Shown here piece after piece: positions 15,539 through 23,800 of a stretch of DNA of 52,202 bases. Position numbers and translations under genes: made by a program. Numbering within the stretch: position 1 is the first letter of the stretch; each line of letters begins with the position of its first letter. The notes beneath the pieces were generated by a model. It saw nothing but the letters and a program-made list of their open reading frames with translations, did no database searches and had not been told where the DNA came from. This DNA comes from Deltaproteobacteria bacterium (lineage in GTDB: Bacteria > Desulfobacterota > WTBG01 > CAIYCZ01 > CAIRTM01): assembly GCA_024276465.1 (NCBI GenBank), contig JAJRXD010000040.1, positions 1 through 52,202 of the forward strand, given 5' to 3'.

Positions 15539-16565
15539 AAGCAAATATTTTTTCGCTGTTGCAGGATTTGCAATCGGGATTTTGACAGCCTTTCTGTATT
15601 TTAACAAATTTGTCATTGAATCGAAAAAAATCGATGTTCATGCTGAAAAAATATTTGATAAGCCTGCTGAAGATGAACACGACCATTCCAGCGAACATGC
15701 TGAAGATGAACACGACCGTTCCAGCGAACATGCTGAAGATGAAATTGTAGCGTTAAGTAATAATGAAATGAAGGAATTTGGTATTGTTCTTAAAACCGCA
15801 GCACCTGATAAAATCCAGCTGCATACTGATCTGTCTGGTGAAATAAGAGCTGATCCAAGCAAAATAGCTCATATAATTCCCCGCTTTTCGGGTATTGTTA
15901 AAGAAATTCGCAAAACAATTGGAGACAAGGTTAAGAGAAATGAAGTCATAGCAGTTATCGAAAGCAATGAAAGCCTTGCAAAATATAAAGTTGTTTCTTC
16001 CATTGAAGGCACAGTAATAGATATGCACATGACACCTGGCGAAGTCACTAATGAAGAGAGTGCCCATGATATAACTGTGGCAAACCTGAAAACGGTCTGG
16101 GCAGAGCTTAATGTCTATCAGAAAGATTTTTCAAATATCCGGGTAGGCCAAACAGCGATAATTTCGGCCAGTTATGACATGCATGAGGCAGAGGGAATAA
16201 TTTCTTTTATAAGTCCGATCGTTAACGAAAAAACACGCACCGCAACAGCCCGTGTTGCCCTGAATAACAGTTCCGGCAGATGGAAGCCAGGGATGTTTAT
16301 AACCTCAAAAGTGTTTACTTTAAAAAAACTGGTTCCGCTGGCAGTGGCCAAGAATGCTCTTCAAACTTTTGAGGGACAAACAGTTGTGTTTGTCAAGGAT
16401 AAAGAAGGCTTTCGTCCCCAGCCCGTAATCATCGGGATCCAAAACAGCAAAACAGTAGAAATACTTTCAGGCCTTCATAAAAATCAGCCTTATATAGCAC
16501 AGGGTGCATTTATTATCAAATCAGAGCTGATGAAAGAATCATTCGGGGGTGGTCACAACCACTGA
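15525..16565 (+). CDS. cusB: Periplasmic adaptor of metal RND pump (CusB/CzcB family), His/Asp-rich N-terminus
   Basis: A 346-residue membrane-fusion protein bridging the inner-membrane pump and outer channel. An N-terminal hydrophobic anchor (about 8-26) is followed by two tandem copies of AEDEHDHSSEH (about 48-73), a likely metal-binding arm. The biotinyl-lipoyl halves follow (IIPRFSGIVKEI...GDKVKRNEVIAVIES and VVSSIEGTVIDMHMTPGEVTNEE), then beta-barrel (VWAELNVYQKDFSNIRVGQ) and membrane-proximal domains (ALQTFEGQTVVFV). The helical hairpin between lipoyl halves is almost absent, as in short CusB-like adaptors. It ends GGGHNH. The pump gene follows after 15 bp. Confidence 0.92.
   Translation: MKNIRSKYFFAVAGFAIGILTAFLYFNKFVIESKKIDVHAEKIFDKPAEDEHDHSSEHAEDEHDRSSEHAEDEIVALSNNEMKEFGIVLKTAAPDKIQLHTDLSGEIRADPSKIAHIIPRFSGIVKEIRKTIGDKVKRNEVIAVIESNESLAKYKVVSSIEGTVIDMHMTPGEVTNEESAHDITVANLKTVWAELNVYQKDFSNIRVGQTAIISASYDMHEAEGIISFISPIVNEKTRTATARVALNNSSGRWKPGMFITSKVFTLKKLVPLAVAKNALQTFEGQTVVFVKDKEGFRPQPVIIGIQNSKTVEILSGLHKNQPYIAQGAFIIKSELMKESFGGGHNH
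15666..15743 (+). repeat. 33-bp tandem repeat inside the adaptor gene
   Basis: Two full 33-bp units (15666-15698 and 15699-15731) and a 12-bp partial third (to 15743). The full units differ at one base, turning one His codon into Arg. They encode the AEDEHD(H/R)SSEH metal-binding arm, so unit number could vary between strains without breaking the frame. Confidence 0.85.
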
Positions 16566-16580
16566 ACATAGGGAGCAATT

Positions 16581-18113
16581 ATGAATAAAATAATGGATTT
16601 TGTCCTCAGAAACCGGCTTCTTGTACTTGTTCTGGGTGCATTAATAGGAACCTGGGGTTATTTCAGTTATAAACAGTTGCCCATCGACGCATTTCCGGAT
16701 GTATCTCCAGCACTGGTGCAGGTTTTTACTGTAACAGAAGGTCTGGCTCCTGAGGAAGTTGAAAAATATATTACTTTCCCGGTGGAAGTATCAATGAACG
16801 GGCTGCCTAATCTTAAAAACATTAGATCAGTATCCAATTTTGGCTTATCAGTTGTAAATGTCTATTTCGAAGACGGCACTGACATCTATTTTTCGCGTCA
16901 GCTTGTAAACGAAAGGCTGCAGGAGGCACGTGAACAGATACCCGAAGGATTCGGAGAGCCTCAAATGGGGCCTATCTCCACCGGAATGGGGTTGATTCTT
17001 TTTTATTACCTTGAAGATAAAACAGGCGAATATTCTTTGGAAGAACTGCGCACTTTACAGGACTGGGTTGTCAAGTTCCAGCTCCAGACCGTACCTGGTG
17101 TAACGGAAGTTCTTGGAATCGGCGGCTGGGAGAAACAATTTCATATTATAGTTAATCCTAATGCACTGCTCAGATATGATGTCACCATCAATAATTTAGT
17201 GGATAAAATCAAAAAAAACAACCTTAATGTGGGCGCCTCATTTATTGAAAAAGATGCAGAAGAGCTCCTGGTACGATCCGTGGGACTGGCAACCAGGATT
17301 GAAGACCTGAAAAATATTATTATTAAGTCAGAAGACGGTATGCCGGTTTATCTGGACCAGCTGGCAGATATCAAAATAGGCGGTGCGGTCCGCAGGGGGG
17401 TTCAGACACGTAATGGCATTGGAGAAGTTGTTGCAGGTATGGTTGTTAAACTTTACGGCACCAATTCATCTACAGTTATCGGCAAGATTGAAGATAAAAT
17501 GAACGAGATAAATAAGATGTTGCCGGAAGGAATAAAGATCGTGCCCTATTATGAACAGAAAACCCTTGTGGAAGCAGCCGTTAAAACAGTTACTGATGCC
17601 CTTTTGCAGGGGATAGTTCTGGTTATTATCGTATTGTTTATATTCATGGGATCAATACGACCGAGTCTGGTTGTTGCCTTTTCAATTCCTTTTTCCATTA
17701 TGTTTGCTTTTATAGGCATGAGGTATCTGAATGTCTCGATAAATCTCATGTCTTTTGGCGGCCTTGCCATTGCAATCGGTATGATGGTTGATGCAAGTAT
17801 TGTTCTTGTTGAAAACATCGAACGTCTGGAACGAAAATCAGAATCCCCTGAGCCGTTTATTCATATTATTTCACGTGCCGGCAAAGAGGTGTTAAGACCC
17901 ATATGTTTTGCAATTGTAATCATCATTACGGTATTCATTCCTCTTTTTACACTAAAGGGGGTAGAAGGCAAAACATTCACTCCACTCGCTGTTACCGTGG
18001 CCCTTGCCATGCTTGGGTCGCTCCTGTTTGCAACTCTCCTTGCACCTGTCATTTCCTCACTGTTTATGAAACGCTCAAAAAGCAATGATAAAAAAAGGGG
18101 CAGGAAATATTGA
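16581..18113 (+). CDS. cusA: HME-RND pump, N-terminal half (CusA-like, split gene)
   Basis: A 510-residue N-half of a heavy-metal RND pump. Helix 1 (MNKIMDFVLRNRLLVLVLGAL) is followed by the first porter region (IDAFPDVSPALVQVFTVTEGLAPEEVEKYITFPVE) and helices 2-6. The helix-4 signature AIAIGMMVDASIVLVEN matches the CusA/HME4 type (Cu+/Ag+) rather than the DFGxIVDGAV form of Zn/Co/Cd pumps. The frame ends after LFMKRSKSNDKKRGRKY in the cytoplasmic linker between helices 6 and 7, exactly where the second half begins in the next frame. A run of seven A bases (18090-18096) lies just before the stop. Together the halves make 1033 residues, a normal CusA. Confidence 0.92.
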   Translation: MNKIMDFVLRNRLLVLVLGALIGTWGYFSYKQLPIDAFPDVSPALVQVFTVTEGLAPEEVEKYITFPVEVSMNGLPNLKNIRSVSNFGLSVVNVYFEDGTDIYFSRQLVNERLQEAREQIPEGFGEPQMGPISTGMGLILFYYLEDKTGEYSLEELRTLQDWVVKFQLQTVPGVTEVLGIGGWEKQFHIIVNPNALLRYDVTINNLVDKIKKNNLNVGASFIEKDAEELLVRSVGLATRIEDLKNIIIKSEDGMPVYLDQLADIKIGGAVRRGVQTRNGIGEVVAGMVVKLYGTNSSTVIGKIEDKMNEINKMLPEGIKIVPYYEQKTLVEAAVKTVTDALLQGIVLVIIVLFIFMGSIRPSLVVAFSIPFSIMFAFIGMRYLNVSINLMSFGGLAIAIGMMVDASIVLVENIERLERKSESPEPFIHIISRAGKEVLRPICFAIVIIITVFIPLFTLKGVEGKTFTPLAVTVALAMLGSLLFATLLAPVISSLFMKRSKSNDKKRGRKY

Positions 18114-19681
18114 TCGTTCGGATACTGCTGAGACTGTATAAACCCGTTGTCACATTCTTTGTCAAACACAGAATACTGTCAATCACTCTGGCAGTGATAA
18201 TTATGGCGGTTGGAGTTCTGATTTTTCCACGACTCGGGTCGGAATTCACTCCAACCCTGCAGGAAGGCTCCCTTGTAATGCGTCTTCAGATGGCTCCTTC
18301 AATATCTTTGACCGAGAGCACCAGGATTACCATGCTGGCTGAAAAGCGTCTTATGAAGATACCGGAAATCAGAGAAGTAGTTACCCGAATAGGACGCGGA
18401 GAGGTGGGCGCCCACACAGATCCCATAAACAGCGCTGAAATGTTTATACTTCTGAAACCCAAAAACACATGGCGGGGCAGGGCCAGTCAGGAAGACCTTG
18501 AACAGATAATCCGCAATGAATTTGGGGAAATACCTGGAGTATTAACTAATTTTACACAGCCTATTCAGATGACTGTTGATGAGCTTCTCGAAGGAGTTAA
18601 AGCAGAGCTTGCCGTAAAACTCTTCGGGGATGACCTTGATGTGCTGAAGAGCAAGGCGGAAGAAATTGCAGGGGTCCTCAGGGATATTCGCGGTGCTGCC
18701 GATATTCAGGTTGACCAGGTAAGCGGAAAACCTCAGCTGAAAATTAAAGTTGACAGGCATGCTATTGCACGCTACGGCATAAACCTGGCAGATGTACAGG
18801 AAGTAATCAGAACTGCAATAGGAGGGGAGACAGCCGGCCAGATTTTCGATGGCATCCGCCGCTTTGACATACTTGTAAGATTTGATGCTGATTTCAGAAA
18901 CACACCTGAAGCAATTAAAGAGATACTTATTACATCGCCTTCCGGGGTCAAGGTACCGTTAAGTCAACTTGCTACAGTGGAAGAGGTGGTAGGTCCGCGC
19001 CAGATTACAAGGGAAAAGGCACAACGATTTATAACCATTCAGTCTAATGTTATTGGCAGGGATATCGGTTCATTTGTTCATGATGGACAAAAAGCAATTG
19101 ACGAACAGGTTATTCTCCCTGCCGGTTATCTTACAACCTGGGGTGGCCAGTTCCGGCTGCAACAGGAAGCTAATAAGAGATTTGCCGTTGTTATACCCGT
19201 TACACTGTTGTTAATATTTCTGCTTCTCTTTTTCAGTTTTAATTCACTGAAAAATTCAATTCTGATTCTACTGAACATACCTCTTGCCCTGGTTGGCGGA
19301 GTGGTTGGACTCTGGATAACAGAACAAAATCTGTCCGTGCCTTCATCAGTGGGCTTTATTGCTTTATTCGGCATTGCACTTGAAAACGGAATGGTGCTGG
19401 TTACTTACTTTAATCAGCTTCTGCGGGAAGGATTGGAACAGGATGAAACCGCAATCAATGGGGCAATGCTTCGCCTTCGGCCTGTGTTGATGACAGCTGT
19501 TACAACAGCATTGGGTTTGATACCCCTGCTGTTGTCAACCGGAACAGGCAGCGAAGTACAGCGCCCTCTTGCAACAGTGGTAATAGGTGGGTTGTTTACT
19601 TCCACAGTGCTGACACTATTGGTTTTGCCGGCACTTTATAAATGGTTTGCAATTGATGTCGAAACGGAAAATGAGAATTAA
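18110..19681 (+). CDS. cusA: HME-RND pump, C-terminal half (CusA-like, split gene)
   Basis: A 523-residue C-half. It opens at helix 7 (LYKPVVTFFVKHRILSITLAVIIMAVGVL), continues with FPRLGSEFTPTLQEGSLVMRLQ and the second porter region, and ends after helix 12 (LPALYKWFAIDVE). The conserved SAxxQxxVDE- and PLSQLATVEEVVGPRQITRE-type blocks are present and no residues seem to be missing at the junction. The apparent start is TTG at 18110, overlapping the previous TGA (TTGA). The frame is open upstream only to 18092, so either it is translated by coupled re-initiation or the pump is rejoined by slippage at the seven-A run. Natural split, recent frameshift and sequencing error cannot be told apart here. 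Confidence 0.9.
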   Translation: MIVRILLRLYKPVVTFFVKHRILSITLAVIIMAVGVLIFPRLGSEFTPTLQEGSLVMRLQMAPSISLTESTRITMLAEKRLMKIPEIREVVTRIGRGEVGAHTDPINSAEMFILLKPKNTWRGRASQEDLEQIIRNEFGEIPGVLTNFTQPIQMTVDELLEGVKAELAVKLFGDDLDVLKSKAEEIAGVLRDIRGAADIQVDQVSGKPQLKIKVDRHAIARYGINLADVQEVIRTAIGGETAGQIFDGIRRFDILVRFDADFRNTPEAIKEILITSPSGVKVPLSQLATVEEVVGPRQITREKAQRFITIQSNVIGRDIGSFVHDGQKAIDEQVILPAGYLTTWGGQFRLQQEANKRFAVVIPVTLLLIFLLLFFSFNSLKNSILILLNIPLALVGGVVGLWITEQNLSVPSSVGFIALFGIALENGMVLVTYFNQLLREGLEQDETAINGAMLRLRPVLMTAVTTALGLIPLLLSTGTGSEVQRPLATVVIGGLFTSTVLTLLVLPALYKWFAIDVETENEN

Positions 19682-19728
19682 AGGAAAACAGTACTTATTC
19701 AATAAAACTAAAATAAGGGGGCTGTTCA

Positions 19729-20070
19729 ATGAAACATATTATTTCATATATTAAACCGCACAGACTGAGCAAAGTAACATTAGCCCTTCATAAAACAGAG
19801 GGTCTTACCGGAATGACTGTTTTAGATGTCAGAGGCTTTGGCCGGGGCAGGGGAAATGATCTGCCGCACCGTATTGTGGAAGATTTGATTGACTATGTGC
19901 CTCACGTAAAAATAGAAATATTCTGCAAAGACGAAATGGCTGATAAAATCATAGAAACAATAAAAAGAGAAGCTCACACAGGGTTGAGGGGCGACGGCAA
20001 AATATATGTAAGCAGCGTGGATGATGCTGTCAGAATCAGTACTGGCGACCAGGGTGATAATGCCGTTTAA
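19729..20070 (+). CDS. PII-like signalling protein of metal-efflux operon (PII-NG type), copy 1
   Basis: A 113-residue GlnB-fold protein. MKHIISYIKPHRLSKVTLAL and the GMTVLDVRGFGRGRGND T-loop base are PII-like; the B-loop TGLRGDGKIYVSSV and C-loop RISTGDQG, which bind ATP/ADP in PII, are conserved. The uridylylated T-loop tyrosine is missing. Such 'new group' PII proteins are known to sit in heavy-metal RND operons. It closes the Cus operon 47 bp after the pump and before a terminator. I infer it senses nucleotide or metal and tunes the pump; GlnB-type nitrogen control is unlikely. Confidence 0.88.
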   Translation: MKHIISYIKPHRLSKVTLALHKTEGLTGMTVLDVRGFGRGRGNDLPHRIVEDLIDYVPHVKIEIFCKDEMADKIIETIKREAHTGLRGDGKIYVSSVDDAVRISTGDQGDNAV

Positions 20071-20087
20071 ATCTTTGTTCTTGAGTT

Positions 20088-20112
20088 AAAAATCACCTGT
20101 GGTGAAATTTTT
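20088..20112 (+). terminator. Rho-independent terminator after first PII-like gene
   Basis: TCACC (20093-20097) and GGTGA (20101-20105) pair around TGT, flanked by an A run before and ATTTTT after. It is short but well placed, 18 bp past the stop, closing the CusCBA-like operon. Confidence 0.5.
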
Positions 20113-20251
20113 AAAGTGAACATTCTTTGCAAAGGCAGAAACTATAAAAAATTCTTGAAAAAGACCTTTGAATAATTTATATTTGCAATGTATAAGGCTT
20201 GGTTAAGGCAAAGAGCCTGCAAGATAATTACCGGAATTTTGAAGACAGAAA

Positions 20252-20713
20252 ATGCTTCGCAACAACTACAAACACTTTAATAATACTTTGAATTGCATGC
20301 CAAATTCGCTGCTGAAATTTTGCGTATTGTGCCTGTTTGTGTTTCATCTGTTTTCAGCACATTCATTCATGCAGGGCTGTGAATTGTGTTTTGGTGACTC
20401 TGGGCACATTACTATAGAAAACGGATCGTGCTTTTCCGGAGAAAACAGTTCCGGCAATTTTCCTGACAACAATTATCAATCTAAAACTTCGACTAATTAT
20501 GCCTGCAATGATATTCCCCTGGCCCTTTTTTGCAATTATGATTTTATTTCATCCAGCAACAATACCCTGCCGTTTCCAGCATCTTCAATCCCCTTTCCAG
20601 ACAATATCTGTTCAGAGACCTTTGACAGTTTAATCAAAAAGGCAGATGCTAATTCAGCCCCGGATTTAAACATTCCCCTTTTATCATTCAGCACAGTATC
20701 TCTTCTCATTTGA
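20252..20713 (+). CDS. Small exported 'CFGDSGH' protein, copy 2
   Basis: A 153-residue paralogue of the proteins at 13519 and 27003. The N-terminal SLLKFCVLCLFVFHLFSAHS is a signal/anchor helix. CELCFGDSGHITIENGSC and CNDIPLALFCNYD are shared blocks, and the end NIPLLSFSTVSLLI is near identical to copy 1. The leader part LNCMPNSLLK matches LNCMQSSLLK in copy 3, supporting the upstream ATG at 20252. It lies between the Cus and Czc-like operons, 160 bp before the fused pump gene. An exported metal-binding role is inferred from position and Cys/His content only. Confidence 0.7.
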   Translation: MLRNNYKHFNNTLNCMPNSLLKFCVLCLFVFHLFSAHSFMQGCELCFGDSGHITIENGSCFSGENSSGNFPDNNYQSKTSTNYACNDIPLALFCNYDFISSSNNTLPFPASSIPFPDNICSETFDSLIKKADANSAPDLNIPLLSFSTVSLLI

Positions 20714-20873
20714 TAATTTAAACAACGCATTAATTCTAATCCCTTTTACCTGTGTCACACTGTTTCTCAGAACAATAACTTCAGGAATTTTTTTGGTGGA
20801 TGAAGATTTCTGTGTAAACATGTATCAATTTGAAAAACCAATAAAAATTAAATTATAACCTTGGGAAATTGCT

Positions 20874-23800
20874 ATGCTTGATAAAATCATCTCTTTTTCA
20901 ATCAGAAATAAACTGGTTATCGGCATATTCGTGCTTATATGGATAGCCTGGGGTATTTATTCAATGACTAAAATCCCTCTTGATGCAGTCCCGGACATCA
21001 CCAACAATCAGGTACAGGTAATCACAACTTCGCCTAATCTGGGAACAGCAGATATTGAACAATTTGTGACCTACCCTGTGGAATTATCCATGTCCAACCT
21101 GCCGGGCGTAATAGAGCTGCGTTCCATTTCAAGGTTTGGACTTTCTGTTGTAACCATTGTTTTCAAAGATGAGATGGGAACCTATCTGCCCCGTCAATTA
21201 GTTGCAGAAAAGCTGACTGAAGTAAAAGATCAGATACCTGAAGGATTTGGAGAACCGTTCATGGCTCCTATCTCAACAGGATTAGGCGAAATATACCAGT
21301 ATACCATTACACCTCAACCAGGCTATGAAACTGCATACACACCTATGGAATTAAGGACAATACAGGACTGGATTGTAAGAAGGCAAATGTCCATGCTCCC
21401 CGGCGTGGTAGAAATCAACAGTTTCGGAGGCTACCAGAAACAATACGAAGTAGCTGTTGCTCCGGATAAACTTAAAAGCATGGACGTTACCATTGCCGAG
21501 ATATTTGAGGCCCTGAAAAAAAACAATGAAAACACCGGGGGATCCTATATTGAGAAAAACAAGATGGCCAATTTTATTCGCGGTGAAGGGCTGTTGAGAA
21601 CAAAAAAAGACATTGGAAACATTGTCATAAAAAATGTGGAAGGAACCCCTGTCCTGATAAGGGATGTTGCCAGGGTAACATTAGGAAGTGCGGTCAGATA
21701 CGGTGCGTTTACCAAAGACGCTAAAGGAGAGGCGGTAGGAGGCATTGTAATGATGCTGAAAGGCGAAAACTCCAACAAAGTAATAGGAAGAGTTGAAGAA
21801 CGTATCTCGGAAATCCAGAAAACTCTTCCAGAAGGACTTAAAATTAAACCTTTCCTTAATCGTTCAAAACTAATCAAAAAAACAACCTCAACAGTGGTGG
21901 AAAATCTTGCCCTGGGCGCTCTTATCGTAATATTTGTTCTGGTGCTGCTGCTGGGAAACTTGAGGGGCGGTCTTATTACTGCATCAGTTATACCCCTTGC
22001 CCTGCTGTTTGCTTTTTCAATGATGAAGCCATTAGGAGTGTGGGCAAACCTGATGAGCCTTGGTTCCATCGACTTTGGAATCATTGTTGACGGTGCGGTC
22101 ATTATCGTTGAAAGCGTAGTTCATCAAATCTCACAGCGAACTGACCTGCCCGGAGGTAAATTGATCAGCAGAAAAGAGATGGACCTCATAGCCTATTCAT
22201 CAGGCAGTCAAATGATGAACGCTGCTTTTTTCGGACAAATGATTATTTTAATTGTTTTTTTCCCTATCCTCACATTAACCGGTATCGAGGGGAAAATGTT
22301 TAAACCAATGGCAATGACCTTCGGGTTTGCCATCATAGGCGCCATGATTCTGTGTTTAACATATGTTCCGATGATTTGTTCTCTGTTCTTAAGGAGTAAG
22401 CCAAAGGATAAAGCAACCATAAGTGACAAAATAATGAGCGGGGTTCAAAAACTTTACAATCCTCTTATCAGCTTTGCTTTAAAAAAAAGAGCTTTTACGC
22501 TCATACTGGCATTTGCAATGTTAATGGGTGCTGTATTTACTTTTACCCGCCTTGGTGGTGAGTTTATCCCGAAGCTGGATGAGGGGGACATTGCATTCCA
22601 GGCCCTGCTGAAACCCGGCACATCCCTCACCGAAGTGCAGGAGACTTCAACAAGGCTGCAACAAATTGTTTTAGACAATTTCCCTGAGGTTGAACAGATT
22701 CTGGGCAGAATGGGGGTTGCCGACATTCCTACTGACCCCATGCCAATGGACATTATTGATATGTTTGTCATCCTGAAACCAAAAGATCAATGGGTTTCAG
22801 CAAAAACAAAAAATGAGCTTGTATCAAAAATGAAAAAAAAGATATCAGTACTTCCGGGGCTGAATTTTGAATTTACCCAGCCCATTGAGATGCGTTTTAA
22901 CGAACTGCTGACCGGAGTCAGGGAAGATGTTTCCGTTAAGCTATACGGTGAAAATTTGAATATACTGGCAGCAAAAGCACAGGAAATTGCAAAAATTATC
23001 GCAACAGTAGAGGGTGCGGCAGATCTTCGAGTAGAGGCAACCAAAGGACTGTCTCAAATGACTGTCCAGTATAACCGTTCCAAACTGGCACAATACGGCC
23101 TGAATGTACGGGATCTCAATACAATTCTCAGGACAGCATTCAGCGGGGAATCAGCAGGAGTTATTTTTGAGGGGGAAAAACGCTTTGATCTTGTTGTACG
23201 GCTGGAAAAACAGCATAAAAAAGATATTGAAAGCATCCGGAACCTCTATGTCACCCTTCCCAATGGGAATCAAATTCCATTAGGAGAAGTTGCTGAAATT
23301 GACTACAGGGGAGGCCCCATGCAAATCTCACGTGACGGCACCAAGCGGAGAATTTATGTCGGGATAAATGTCAGAGGACGTGATGTTGAATCCATGGTAA
23401 ATGAAATTAAGCAAAAACTGGATGCAAAGCTGCACCTGCCTCCAGGATATTATATCAAATACGGCGGTGCGTTTGAAAACCTCGACAGGGCTAAAAAAAG
23501 GCTGGGGATTGTAGTGCCGATTGCTTTAATTTTAATATTTATTCTGCTGTTTATAGCCCTTCGATCATTCAAACAATCCATAATGATTTACATGGCAATC
23601 CCATTAGCCTCAATAGGAGGTGTTGTCTCACTTTACATACGTGGGATTCACTTCAGCATTTCTGCCGGAGTTGGTTTTGTTGTCCTGTTTGGTGTGGCTG
23701 TTTTAAACGGTTTGGTATTAATCAGCAAACTTAACCAGTTGAAGGAAGAAGGTATGATTGACTTAAAAGAAAGAATTTTTCAGGCTACAAGAGAACGGCT

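Noticed and set aside
18089-18098. Programmed -1 ribosomal frameshift site in the split CusA gene
   Set aside because: In the actual reading frame the heptamer would be T-AAA-AAA or A-AAA-AGG, neither a good slippery site, and no downstream stem is evident. Transcriptional slippage on seven A bases remains possible and is kept as an option in the finding.
21545-22102. 185-codon minus-strand frame inside the CzcA-CzcC fusion
   Set aside because: Antisense to conserved RND helices; no ribosome-binding site or neighbour support.
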